Position numbers and translations under genes: made by a program. The notes under the pieces are model-generated. The model was not told the DNA's origin. It saw nothing but the letters and a program-made list of their open reading frames with translations, and did no database searches. From SZUA-186 sp039714155 (GTDB lineage Bacteria; Pseudomonadota; Gammaproteobacteria; UBA9214), in NCBI GenBank assembly GCA_039714155.1, contig JBDLJX010000001.1, forward strand, positions 1 through 64,000: DNA of 64,000 nucleotides, in the 5' to 3' direction. Below, in pieces: positions 44,213-52,832 of this stretch (its first letter is position 1; each line of letters begins with the position of its first letter).

Positions 44213-44868
44213 TGACTGTCGCCGCCGTTATCCAGCATGGCTGTGTTGTCATACTTCAGCTGTACCAGTACACGTTCGGGTAACTCCCGCTTCATGGCCG
44301 CCAGTGCAAGTTCATACTCGGCACGGGCACTGGCGCGATCACCGCGCGCCAGGTGGATATCGCCACGCAATTCACGGTACAGGGGTTCAAAGGCATCTGT
44401 GGTACTGGCCTGGTTGATCATTGCCTCAGCCTCGTCCAGCTTGCCCTCGGCAATCATGACTCGCACCAGCCGCAACCGGGCTGTATCCCGGATGACGTCC
44501 GATTTCGCATTATCCACGGCCCAGAGCAATTGTGCGTGCGCGGCTTCCAGTTCATCCTGGTCCAGCTTCACCCTGGCAACCGCCAGTGCTGCCAGTGGCG
44601 CATAGGGTGTTGAACTGAAATCGGTAATCAGGGTACCGGCCTTTTGCACAACGACGACACCCTCGCCATTATTCAATGCGGCCATCATGGTCGTATACAC
44701 ATTCGAGGCATTCTCGGCCTTGCGCTCCTCGTAGGCGAACCAGGCCCTGGTGCCAAACAGCACGGCCAGGCCCAGCAACAGGCCGGTGATAATCGAGCTG
44801 CCATTCTCCTTCCACCATTTCTTGAAGGCCTCGATTTGTTGTTCTTCAGTCGCATTCGGATCCATCAT
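44209..44868 (-). CDS. yfgM: Ancillary SecYEG translocon subunit YfgM (TPR)
   Basis: A 219-residue single-pass membrane protein: a cytoplasmic N terminus (EEQQIEAFKKWWKENGSS), a TM segment (IITGLLLGLAVLFGTRAW) and a periplasmic TPR-like domain. In E. coli it links SecYEG with periplasmic chaperones. It overlaps bamB by 4 bp and follows hisS by 27 bp. Confidence 0.94.
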   Translation of the reverse strand: MMDPNATEEQQIEAFKKWWKENGSSIITGLLLGLAVLFGTRAWFAYEERKAENASNVYTTMMAALNNGEGVVVVQKAGTLITDFSSTPYAPLAALAVARVKLDQDELEAAHAQLLWAVDNAKSDVIRDTARLRLVRVMIAEGKLDEAEAMINQASTTDAFEPLYRELRGDIHLARGDRASARAEYELALAAMKRELPERVLVQLKYDNTAMLDNGGDSQ

Positions 44869-44895
44869 TGACTCCTGTTATCTGTAACTGTTCAT

Positions 44896-46182
44896 TCATC
44901 CTGAAGCGGTTAACCCCAGTAATTCGCCAAGCCGCCGGGCAGCATCCGGACGTACGATGGTTTCCTGCTCACCATCGCAACGCAACGGCTTGATCGTCAC
45001 TTCATCCCGGTCAACCTCGTTATCGCCGATGACCAGCGCCAGTTCGGCGCCACTGCGATCGGCACGTTTGAACTGGCTCTTGAAACTGCCGCCACCGCAA
45101 TTTGCCTGCACCCGCAGGCCAGTGACCGCATCACGCAGTTCGTCTGCAAACACCATGCCCTTGCGGACCGCCTCATCACCACTGAGGACCAGGTAGATAT
45201 GCGGGTTGCAGTCCTGCAGATCAATACCGCAGGCATCGAGCAAGGCAATCAGGCGCTCAAGCCCGAGTGCAAATCCGACGGCCGGGGTGGCACGGCCACC
45301 AAGATACTCCACCAGTCCGTCGTAACGACCGCCTGCGCAGATAGTGCCCTGCGCACCAAGTTTGTCGGTTACCCATTCAAACACCGTCTTGCTGTAGTAA
45401 TCCAGCCCGCGCACCAGGCGTGAATTGATTTCATAAGAGATGCCGGCATCATCCAGCAAGGCGCACAAGCCCGCAAAATGTTCACGTGACTCGTCATCGA
45501 GATACCCGGAAAGCTGCGGTGCAGCAGCAATAACGCTCTGCATATCCGGGTTCTTGCTGTCGAGAATGCGCAACGGGTTGTTTTCGAGTCGCCGCTGACT
45601 GTCTTCATCGAGCTCTGATTGCCGTCCCCGCAGGTAATCCACCAGCGCAGTGCGGTAAGCTGCACGACACGCAACTGTACCAAGAGAATTCAGCTGCAAC
45701 ACAGCATCATCGAGTCCGAGTGCAGCCCACATCCGTGCCGTCATGAAGACAAGCTCGGCATCGATATCCGGGCCCGGCATACCAAAGGCCTCGACACCGA
45801 TCTGATGGAACTGGCGGTAACGGCCCTTTTGCGGCCGCTCATGCCGGAACATCGGGCCGGCATACCAGAGTCTCTGCACCTGGTTATGAAGCAGACCATG
45901 CTCCATGCAGGCCCGTACACATCCGGCAGTCCCCTCCGGACGCAATGTCAGACTGTCACCATTACGGTCATCGAAGCTGTACATCTCCTTCTCGACGATA
46001 TCAGTGACTTCACCGATCGAGCGCTTGAAGAGTTCGGTCTTCTCCAGCGACGGCAGGCGGATCTCCCGGTACCCGTAAGATTGCACAACATCACGCAGGG
46101 TATCTTCAAGAAACTGCCAGGCGGCACTATCCTGCGGAAGAATATCGTTCATGCCGCGAACGGCCTGGATGGTCTTCGCCAT
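44896..46182 (-). CDS. hisS: Histidyl-tRNA synthetase
   Basis: A class II synthetase charging tRNA-His. From ATG 46182 (MAKTIQAVRGMNDILPQDS) it is 428 residues, with motif 2 (LRPEGTAGCVRACMEHGL, WYAGPMFRHERPQKGRYRQFHQIGVE), HisA LVRGLDYYSKTVFEW, AGGRYDGLVEYLGG, GFALGLERL, and the C-terminal anticodon-binding domain. The start is set by family length and not by the long upstream extension. ispG, which usually lies between rodZ and hisS, is absent. Confidence 0.97.
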   Translation of the reverse strand: MAKTIQAVRGMNDILPQDSAAWQFLEDTLRDVVQSYGYREIRLPSLEKTELFKRSIGEVTDIVEKEMYSFDDRNGDSLTLRPEGTAGCVRACMEHGLLHNQVQRLWYAGPMFRHERPQKGRYRQFHQIGVEAFGMPGPDIDAELVFMTARMWAALGLDDAVLQLNSLGTVACRAAYRTALVDYLRGRQSELDEDSQRRLENNPLRILDSKNPDMQSVIAAAPQLSGYLDDESREHFAGLCALLDDAGISYEINSRLVRGLDYYSKTVFEWVTDKLGAQGTICAGGRYDGLVEYLGGRATPAVGFALGLERLIALLDACGIDLQDCNPHIYLVLSGDEAVRKGMVFADELRDAVTGLRVQANCGGGSFKSQFKRADRSGAELALVIGDNEVDRDEVTIKPLRCDGEQETIVRPDAARRLGELLGLTASG

Positions 46183-46234
46183 GATCAGTCTGCGTGGATT
46201 CGTCAGCTTGTAATCGTAAATCTGAAACAGTTCA

Positions 46235-46726
46235 TCATCTGGCCGGCAGTTCCAGTCTGCCCCGTTCAGGTGCTTCCGTGGCCGTATTACGCGACTCCAG
46301 CACCCGCTCCACCACTGGCCATGCCAGCCACAGCAGGATGGCAACCAGCATGACCAGTATCACGTTACGTATCAAATGGCGTGACGGCAATCGCAACAGC
46401 GGCATTTTTTCCCCGCTGCCAATGACCGACAATGGCGGCAGCTCATCACCCTGCGCAACATACTGCCTTACCAGTTCATCTTCCGGGAGCCCCAGTAATC
46501 TTGCATAACTGCGGATATATCCCTGCACGAAAATCAGTGCCGGCAGCGCCGTCCGGTCCTCGTTCTCGATTGCGTTGATTATCGACGCATCCAGATGCAG
46601 CTCATTCGCCACCCTGTCCACGCCGAGTTTGTGACGGTTTCTGGCAGCACGCAGTCGCTGGCCTACCGCGGTGCCGGCATCATCCACAACATGATTGTTT
46701 TCCTGATTACCGGTTGCGTCGTTCAT
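46235..46726 (-). CDS. rodZ: Short RodZ-like protein lacking the periplasmic domain
   Basis: RodZ anchors MreB to the membrane. The 163 residues have the N-terminal Cro/CI-type helix-turn-helix (VGQRLRAARNRHKLGVDRVANELHLDASIINAIENED...PALIFVQGYIRSYARLLGLPEDELV) and one TM segment (LIRNVILVMLVAILLWLAW). They end about 25 residues after it. E. coli RodZ is about 337 residues with a beta-rich periplasmic DUF4115 domain, missing here. Only 52 bp remain before hisS, so no broken remnant is present. It overlaps pilF by 20 bp. Confidence 0.85.
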   Translation of the reverse strand: MNDATGNQENNHVVDDAGTAVGQRLRAARNRHKLGVDRVANELHLDASIINAIENEDRTALPALIFVQGYIRSYARLLGLPEDELVRQYVAQGDELPPLSVIGSGEKMPLLRLPSRHLIRNVILVMLVAILLWLAWPVVERVLESRNTATEAPERGRLELPAR

Positions 46727-47489
46727 TTTCCCACTCCTGCAGGTTTCTGGTCTGCATGGAATCCGGAAAATTGTTTTTCAGCAACAGCGTATAACGGCCA
46801 GAGGCATCATAATTACCCTCGGCATCCTCGACACGCACACCCAGCCACAGGATTTCCGGGGACAGGGGTGTCAGTTCCTCGATTCGCTGGATATAGGCGC
46901 GTGCACCGATGTAATTACTCTGGTCATAGCGCAACTGGACCATGTGCGTCAGTGCCGGAAGAAACCTGGCGTTTATCGCCAGCGCCTGGCGAAAATAGTC
47001 CTCCGCCTTCTCCATGTCCGGTATCTGCATGGCACAGGTGCCGGCATTGGTCAGTGCAGCAGAACGGCCACTGTAGACCGGGTTGCTGGCAGCCGCAATG
47101 AACCGCTCATCTGCTTTTTCATATTCGCCCTGCTTGCACAGGAACTGGCCATAATTGTTCAGGATCTGTGAGTTCTTTGGTGACAATTTCAGTGCCTTGC
47201 GGAAATGCTTCGCTGCCATGTCGTCTTCATCAAGGCGGTCATACAATACGGCAATGCCACCATGCGCACCGGCCAGGTCCGGATCCTGCTCAATGGCCTT
47301 CTCGAATTTCTTCAGCGCTACTTCCATCTCACCTTCACGCATGTAGGCGACGCCGAGTTGTACGTTGGCCCTGGCCGCCCGATGCCAGCGCGCATCGATT
47401 TGCTCCTGGTCCCTCTCCGGAGACGACGCACACCCGGCAAGCAACAATACCAGGATGGCAGCTGACAGCATTCCCTGTGGTTTTATCAT
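46707..47489 (-). CDS. pilF: Type IV pilus biogenesis lipoprotein PilF/PilW (TPR)
   Basis: An outer-membrane pilotin needed to multimerise the PilQ secretin. The 260 residues have lipobox LAGC (Cys 20) and a run of tetratricopeptide repeats (NVQLGVAYMREGEMEVALKKFEKAIEQDPDLAGAHGGIAVLYDRLDEDDMAAKHFRKALKLSP). It lies between rlmN and rodZ as in Pseudomonas and E. coli, with 1-bp overlap to rlmN and 20-bp overlap into rodZ. It suggests type IV pili. Confidence 0.95.
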   Translation of the reverse strand: MIKPQGMLSAAILVLLLAGCASSPERDQEQIDARWHRAARANVQLGVAYMREGEMEVALKKFEKAIEQDPDLAGAHGGIAVLYDRLDEDDMAAKHFRKALKLSPKNSQILNNYGQFLCKQGEYEKADERFIAAASNPVYSGRSAALTNAGTCAMQIPDMEKAEDYFRQALAINARFLPALTHMVQLRYDQSNYIGARAYIQRIEELTPLSPEILWLGVRVEDAEGNYDASGRYTLLLKNNFPDSMQTRNLQEWENERRNR

Positions 47490-48601
47490 CAGTGTCTCAC
47501 CTTACTGGCCGCCATGTGTTTACTCCGGCGCGTGGTACAGTCCCTGAAGCGACCCGCCAGTTGCCCGCAGGCGGCATCAATATCATCACCGCGGGTCTTG
47601 CGGGTTATGGTGACGATACCGGCACGGTTAAGCAGATCAAAGAACCGGTCTACACGAGTCCTGGAACTGCGCTGGTAGCAGGTATTCGGAAACGGATTGA
47701 ACGGAATAAGATTGACCTTGGCAGGCACACCCTCAAGGCAACGAATCAGTTCACGGGCATGCCCGTCACTGTCATTTACACCGGCCAGCATGACGTATTC
47801 GAATGTCACCCGGCGCCGGCCCTCACCCACATAGTCCTTGCAGGCCGCCAGCAGTTCGCGGATTGGGTACTTGCGGTTGAGTGGCACCAGTTCGTCACGC
47901 AGGGCATCGTTCGGCGCGTGCAGCGATACTGCCAGACTGACATCACAATCCTCCCGCAGCTGCCGGATGGCCGGAACAACACCCGCGGTACTCAGGGTAA
48001 TACGACGTTTGGAAAGACCAAAACCGAAATCATCCTGCATGATTTGCATGGCGCGCACGACGTTGTCGTAATTCAGCAGCGGTTCACCCATGCCCATCAT
48101 GACGACATTGGAAATTATCCGGTTACTGTCCGCCCGGCTACCAAGCGCCTTCGCTGCCACCCAGACCTGGGCAATGATCTCGCCGGTGGTCAGGTTGCGG
48201 TTAAAGCCCTGTTGTGCCGTGGAACAGAAACTGCAGTTCAGCATGCAGCCGACCTGTGATGACACGCACAACGTGCCACGCTCCGCCTCGGGAATAAACA
48301 CGGTTTCGATACAATTACCGTCGTCAAGCTGCAGCAACCACTTGCGGGAACCGTCATCCGAAAGCTGGTCGGCAGTGACCCCGGGCATGCGGATGGTGGC
48401 GCTGTCCAGCAGGCCCGTACGCAGGTCCTTGCTGAGGTTGGTCATGTCGGCAAAATCGACCACCCCTTGCGCATAGATCCACTTCATCACCTGCGAGGCA
48501 CGAAATACCTTCTCACCGCGGTCAAGGAAGAAACCTTCCAGGCCCTTGCGATCCAGATCCAGCAAATTGGGTTTGTGAGTCGCAGTCATGTTATCCGCCA
48601 T
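47489..48601 (-). CDS. rlmN: Dual-specificity 23S rRNA/tRNA methyltransferase RlmN
   Basis: A radical-SAM enzyme that makes m2A2503 in 23S rRNA and m2A37 in tRNAs. From ATG 48601 it is 370 residues, with CMLNCSFCS (CxxxCxxC cluster motif), GMGEPLLNYDNVVRAM, and the conserved C-terminal Cys region. ACAGGTAC before ATG 48601 supports the start over the long upstream frame. ndk lies 20 bp upstream on the same strand. Confidence 0.97.
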   Translation of the reverse strand: MADNMTATHKPNLLDLDRKGLEGFFLDRGEKVFRASQVMKWIYAQGVVDFADMTNLSKDLRTGLLDSATIRMPGVTADQLSDDGSRKWLLQLDDGNCIETVFIPEAERGTLCVSSQVGCMLNCSFCSTAQQGFNRNLTTGEIIAQVWVAAKALGSRADSNRIISNVVMMGMGEPLLNYDNVVRAMQIMQDDFGFGLSKRRITLSTAGVVPAIRQLREDCDVSLAVSLHAPNDALRDELVPLNRKYPIRELLAACKDYVGEGRRRVTFEYVMLAGVNDSDGHARELIRCLEGVPAKVNLIPFNPFPNTCYQRSSRTRVDRFFDLLNRAGIVTITRKTRGDDIDAACGQLAGRFRDCTTRRSKHMAASKVRH

Positions 48602-48620
48602 GATAGTACCTGTTGCCCTG

Positions 48621-49052
48621 TCAGCGCGTCCGCGGGCAATCACCGTCATCACCGAAGAAGAACGCAATCTCCTCTTTTGCGGTATCCGGGCCATCGGAAC
48701 CATGCACGGCATTCTCGTCAAGGCTGCTGGCAAGATCCGCCCGGATGGTGCCGGGATCGGCATCCTGCGGGTTGGTGGCGCCCATCAGCTCACGGTTTTT
48801 CATAATGGCGTTTTCGCCTTCCAGCACCTGCACCATGACGGGGCCGGAGGTCATGAATTCCACCAGGTCATGGTAAAAAGGACGTTCCTTGTGCACGGCG
48901 TAGAAGCCCCGGGCCTGTTCCTTCGTCAGGTGCAGCATCTTTGCCGCAACGATGCGCAGGCCGCCTTTTTCGAAGCGGCTGTAGATCTCGCCGATGATGT
49001 TTTTCGCAACCGCATCAGGCTTGATGATGGAAAAGGTCTGTTCGATGGCCAT
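48621..49052 (-). CDS. ndk: Nucleoside diphosphate kinase
   Basis: It balances NTP pools by transferring phosphate through an active-site His. The 143 residues have the full fold: MAIEQTFSIIKPDAVAKNIIG, the Kpn-loop region, and the catalytic motif NAVHGSDGPDTAKEEIAFFF (His about 117). It starts the ndk-rlmN-pilF-rodZ-hisS run, a common gammaproteobacterial order. Confidence 0.98.
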   Translation of the reverse strand: MAIEQTFSIIKPDAVAKNIIGEIYSRFEKGGLRIVAAKMLHLTKEQARGFYAVHKERPFYHDLVEFMTSGPVMVQVLEGENAIMKNRELMGATNPQDADPGTIRADLASSLDENAVHGSDGPDTAKEEIAFFFGDDGDCPRTR

Positions 49053-49191
49053 GCAAGACTCCGTCTGTAATCGATAAATCAGGAAACCCGCCAGAAAACG
49101 GGAGCTTAGTGAATAAAATGAGGGCGTAGTTTACCGCCGATCACGCCGCACAGGCAATGATAGTGCGGGGAAGCCATCCGGGATATTCATT

Positions 49192-49265
49192 CTGCCACAG
49201 AGGGCACAGAGAACACCGGGTTTAAAGGCCTTATTGCCCGGTGTTCTCTGTGCCCTCTGTGGCAG
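49192..49265. repeat. Perfect 29-bp inverted repeat between mtkB and ndk
   Basis: ctgccacagagggcacagag... (49192-49220) and its exact reverse complement (49237-49265) flank a 16-base spacer. The arms are made of an imperfect cagag-rich repeat. It lies downstream of mtkB and upstream of ndk, and could act as a factor-dependent terminator or mRNA stabiliser. Confidence 0.85.
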
Positions 49266-49296
49266 AAGACGGTTTTTACGAATTCAGGATATCCCC

Positions 49297-50166
49297 TCAG
49301 GAGAACACCCGGTGGGCGGTCTCGCCGATAAGGGCCGGGTTACGCACCACGTGGACGCCCAGTTCCGCCATCATGTCCATCTTGGCATTGGCGGTATCGG
49401 ACTCACCGGAAATGATAGCGCCGGCATGGCCCATGCGGCGTCCCGGGGGAGCCGACACGCCGGCAACAAAGCCGACCACCGGCTTGCTCATATGCTCCTT
49501 CGCCCAGCGTGCCGCCTCGACTTCCTGCGGCCCGCCGATCTCGCCGATCATGATAACGGCATCGGTCTCCGGGTCCGCCTCGAAGGCGCGCAACACAGTC
49601 ACAAAATCGGTGCCATTGACCGGGTCGCCGCCAATACCGACCGAGGTCGACTGCCCCATGCCGAGGGCGGTCATCTGCTGCACCGCTTCGTAGTTCAGGG
49701 TGCCCGAACGCGATACCACGCCGATACGACCCGGTGTATAGATGTGCGACGGCATGATGCCGACCTTGCACGCCGCCGGTGTGATAATGCCTGGCGTGTT
49801 CGGGCCGATGATGATGGCATCGCGGTCCCTGGCATAACGCTTGACGCGCACCATGTCCTGCACCGGGATGCCGTCGGCAATGACGACAATGACGCCGATG
49901 CCGGCTTCCAGTGCCTCCATGATGGCATCCGCGGCGAACGGCGGCGGCACGAAGATGCCGCTGACATCGGCGCCGGTCTCCCTGACAGCCTGTGACACGG
50001 TATCGAATACCGGCCGGTCCAGATGGGTCTGCCCCCCCTTGCCCGGCGTCACGCCAGCAACGACAGTGGTGCCATTGGCCATTGATTCCTCGGCATGAAA
50101 GGTCGCATGTTGACCGGTAAAGCCCTGGATGATGACCTTTGATTCCTTGTGTACGAATACGCTCAT
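49297..50166 (-). CDS. mtkB: Malate--CoA ligase subunit alpha (succinyl-CoA synthetase family)
   Basis: The ATP-dependent ligase subunit carrying the phospho-His (GRRMGHAGAII, late in the 289 residues) and the CoA-binding N-terminal domain. The family covers SucD and MtkB. FVPPPFAADAIMEA and DGIPVQDMVRVKRY agree with the Methylobacterium malate thiokinase subunit as I recall it, not with E. coli SucD, and mclA lies in the same operon. Succinyl-CoA ligase remains possible. It overlaps mtkA by 4 bp and is the last gene of mclA-mtkA-mtkB. Confidence 0.85.
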   Translation of the reverse strand: MSVFVHKESKVIIQGFTGQHATFHAEESMANGTTVVAGVTPGKGGQTHLDRPVFDTVSQAVRETGADVSGIFVPPPFAADAIMEALEAGIGVIVVIADGIPVQDMVRVKRYARDRDAIIIGPNTPGIITPAACKVGIMPSHIYTPGRIGVVSRSGTLNYEAVQQMTALGMGQSTSVGIGGDPVNGTDFVTVLRAFEADPETDAVIMIGEIGGPQEVEAARWAKEHMSKPVVGFVAGVSAPPGRRMGHAGAIISGESDTANAKMDMMAELGVHVVRNPALIGETAHRVFS

Positions 50167-51335
50167 GAGCCGGATTCCCCGAGTTTTTCCATAACCCTGG
50201 TGGCAGCATCGTCCAGGTTATCGGCCATAATGAAATCCAGACCGGAAGCCGCCAGCATCTCCGCGCCTTTCTCGACGTTGGTCCCGGCCAGACGCACCAC
50301 GATCGGCACCTCGATCTTCTGGTCCTGCATGGCCTTGATCAGGCCCTCGGCAATCCAGTCACAGCGGTTGATGCCGGCAAAGATATTCACCAGAATAATT
50401 TTCACATTCGGGTCCTGCAGCACGATACGGAAGGCATTGCCGACCTTTTCGGGTGAAGCGCCGCCACCGACATCCAGGAAGTTGGCCGGCTTACCCTTGT
50501 GGAAACTGATCGCGTCCATGGTCGCCATGGCCAGCCCGGCACCGTTGACGATACAACCGACATTGCCATCCAGCGCGATGTAGTTCAGTCCGTGACCGGT
50601 AGCCTCGACTTCTTTCGGGTCTTCTTCGTCAAAATCACGCAACTCGGTAATCGTCGGCCGGCGGTAGAGTGCATTGCCGTCGAATGACATCTTTGCGTCC
50701 AGCGCCATGAGTGTGCCGCCGTTCACTTCCGCCAGCGGGTTGATCTCGGCCATCAGCACATCCTTTTCACGGAAGCACTTGTATAACGCGCGCATCAGCT
50801 TGCTGGCTTCGTGGATCTGTTTGCCCTTGAGGCCAATGTTGGCGGCAATCTTGCGGCACTGGAATTCTATCAGGCCGATCGCCGGGTCAACGGTTTCGTG
50901 AATGACCTTCTCTGGCGTGGTCCTGGCAACCTCTTCGATATCCATACCACCGGATGCCGAGGCGATCACGGTGATACGCTGGGAACCACGGTCAATGACC
51001 ATGCCCAGGTAGTATTCCTTTTTGATATCGCAGGCCTGTTCCACCAGCACCCGCTGCACCAGCCGGCCATCGGCACCGGTCTGCGGCGTTACCAGGTGGC
51101 TGCCAATCAGCTGGTCAGTGAACTGCCTGACTTCGTCCAGCGAGGCAGCGACTTTCACGCCGCCACCCTTGCCACGACCGCCGGCATGAATCTGCGCCTT
51201 GACGACCCAGCGATCTCCGCCAAGATCCTCGGCGACAGTTGCGGCATTGTCGACGTTATGGGCTACGCGTCCGTCGGGAACCGGGATACCGTAGTTTCTG
51301 AGTAATTCCTTGGTCTGGTATTCATGAATGTTCAC
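50163..51335 (-). CDS. mtkA: Malate--CoA ligase subunit beta (succinyl-CoA synthetase family)
   Basis: The 390-residue beta subunit has the ATP-grasp domain (MNIHEYQTKELLRNYGIPVPDG; VVKAQIHAGGRGKGGGVKV) and the nucleotide/CoA ligase domain (GNVGCIVNGAGLAMATMD, ANFLDVGGGAS). NIFAGINRCDWIAEG and VRLAGTNVEKG carry Ala where E. coli SucC has Gly and Glu (FGGI, VRLEGNN), as in malate thiokinase MtkA. With MclA upstream this favours malate as substrate. Gap to mclA is 15 bp. Confidence 0.85.
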   Translation of the reverse strand: MNIHEYQTKELLRNYGIPVPDGRVAHNVDNAATVAEDLGGDRWVVKAQIHAGGRGKGGGVKVAASLDEVRQFTDQLIGSHLVTPQTGADGRLVQRVLVEQACDIKKEYYLGMVIDRGSQRITVIASASGGMDIEEVARTTPEKVIHETVDPAIGLIEFQCRKIAANIGLKGKQIHEASKLMRALYKCFREKDVLMAEINPLAEVNGGTLMALDAKMSFDGNALYRRPTITELRDFDEEDPKEVEATGHGLNYIALDGNVGCIVNGAGLAMATMDAISFHKGKPANFLDVGGGASPEKVGNAFRIVLQDPNVKIILVNIFAGINRCDWIAEGLIKAMQDQKIEVPIVVRLAGTNVEKGAEMLAASGLDFIMADNLDDAATRVMEKLGESGS

Positions 51336-51350
51336 AGCGGATAACTCCGG

Positions 51351-52322
51351 TTAGCGTGCTGCCAGTGATTTTTCGATTTGATTGGCCTTCTGCACCATGA
51401 CTTCCGCCTGGCGGATGGAAGCGGCATCGATCAGGCGGCCATCGAGCGCCACGGCGCCACGGCCCTCCTTTGCGGCATCCTCCATGGCAACCAGAATGCG
51501 GCGGGCGCGGTCGACCTCGGATTGCGCCGGCGTAAATACCTGGTTGGCCAGTTCGATCTGTGACGGATGAATCGCCCATTTGCCCTCGACACCGAGAGCG
51601 GCAACACTTTTCGATACGGCGATGTATCCATCCGGGTCCTGAATATCCCCGAACGGCCCGTCGATCGGGCGCAGGCCATAGGCACGGCAGGCCACGACCA
51701 TGCGCGAGATGGCAAAGTGCCACTGGTCACCCCAGTGACGTTCGCGTGCACCCTCATTATCCGGGTGTGTCAGCATGAAGTAATCGGGATTGGCGCCACC
51801 CATCTGCGTGGTACGTGCCTGCGTCGATGCCGCGTAGTCGGCCACACCGAACACCATGGCCTCGAGTCGTTCCGGGCAGGTCTGGGCAATACTCTCGACA
51901 TTCGCCATACCAAGGGCAGTTTCAATAAGGATATGGATATTGATGGGCTTGATCTTCTTCGCCGCCTCGATCTGTTCAAGCATGGTCGAGACAAACAGGA
52001 TATCAGCAGGCGAACCAACCTTCGGGATCAGGATGGTATCGAGCTTGTCACCAGCCTGTTCGACGACGTCGACAATATCACGGTAACAATAGTGAGTATC
52101 CAGGCCGTTGATGCGGATCGACACCGAGCAACTGGACCAGTCCAGGTCATTCAATGCCTCGATAATATTCTTGCGTGCCTGCGCCTTGTCATCGGGTGCA
52201 ACGGCATCCTCAAGATCGAGAAAGACGAGATCGGCGCCCGCGGTCGGCGCCTTTTCAAGCATGCGGGTATTGCTGCCGGGGACAGCAAGTTCACTGCGAT
52301 GCAGACGATTTCTTTCAGCCAT
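51351..52322 (-). CDS. mclA: Malyl-CoA lyase
   Basis: It splits or forms L-malyl-CoA from glyoxylate and acetyl-CoA with Mg2+. The 323 residues match the HpcH/HpaI aldolase family member of the serine cycle closely: RLHRSELAVPGSNTRMLEKA, GADLVFLDLEDAVAPDDKAQARKNI, IRINGLDTHYCYRDIVD, ILIETALGMANVESIA, VFGVADYAASTQART, RPIDGPFGDIQDPDGY and GKWAIHPSQIELANQVF. First gene of the mclA-mtkA-mtkB operon. GAGGGTAAGG precedes the ATG. Confidence 0.92.
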   Translation of the reverse strand: MAERNRLHRSELAVPGSNTRMLEKAPTAGADLVFLDLEDAVAPDDKAQARKNIIEALNDLDWSSCSVSIRINGLDTHYCYRDIVDVVEQAGDKLDTILIPKVGSPADILFVSTMLEQIEAAKKIKPINIHILIETALGMANVESIAQTCPERLEAMVFGVADYAASTQARTTQMGGANPDYFMLTHPDNEGARERHWGDQWHFAISRMVVACRAYGLRPIDGPFGDIQDPDGYIAVSKSVAALGVEGKWAIHPSQIELANQVFTPAQSEVDRARRILVAMEDAAKEGRGAVALDGRLIDAASIRQAEVMVQKANQIEKSLAAR

Positions 52323-52597
52323 GCCTTACCCTCAAGTCAGAGACAAAAAACCTGTCAGCTGGCCAGCAACAGCGGCCAGGAGAAAACATTTTCCAGCGGA
52401 ATCAAACCGGGTGAACCAAGGCCGCGTAATATACCGGTTTGTCAGCAGTTTTTAAACGCGGCATCGGTATGTATAGCCAGCAACAGGTGGGTGACACCGC
52501 CGCCAGGGCAACTTCAATCGACAAACAAATAAACTGATAATCAGTTACTTAGTTAATATTCTTCAGGCAGTTCCAGACACCGTTTAGGTAAATCTTT
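52323..52597. other. Intergenic region between iscX and mclA, with a terminator-like hairpin
   Basis: About 275 bp without a gene. On the minus strand an inverted repeat ctggcc/ggccag (52359-52379, 9-base loop) is followed at eight bases by a six-T run, 20 bp before the mclA ribosome-binding site. It might attenuate mclA transcription or end the isc transcript. Evidence is only the structure. Confidence 0.35.
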
Positions 52598-52798
52598 TCA
52601 GCTGCGTTCCTCGATCCATGCCATCTGGATGGCTTCAAGAATGCGTTCTCCGCAATGTTCCGGATCATCGTCAAAGTCATTCAGCGCCATGACCCAGTTG
52701 CGCAGATCAACAAAATTCACATGCATCGGGTCGATATCCGGGCGGGTATCTTCCAGTTCAATTGCGATATCGAGGGTGTCGGTCCATTTCAGTGCCAT
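52598..52798 (-). CDS. iscX: Fe-S assembly protein IscX
   Basis: A small acidic protein that binds IscS and iron and modulates cluster assembly. The 66 residues match the family (MALKWTDTLDIAIELEDTRPDIDPMHVNFVDLRNWVMALNDFDDDPEHCGERILEAIQMAWIEE) in length and sequence. It ends the isc operon, 34 bp after fdx. Confidence 0.97.
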   Translation of the reverse strand: MALKWTDTLDIAIELEDTRPDIDPMHVNFVDLRNWVMALNDFDDDPEHCGERILEAIQMAWIEERS

Positions 52799-52832
52799 AC
52801 GCCATGTACTCCTGATTCTGATTTTTACCTGT

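Noticed and set aside
49297..51335. Plain annotation as succinyl-CoA synthetase sucCD
   Set aside because: Considered, but several diagnostic residues and the mclA neighbour fit malate-CoA ligase better; sucCD is kept as the alternative in the entries.
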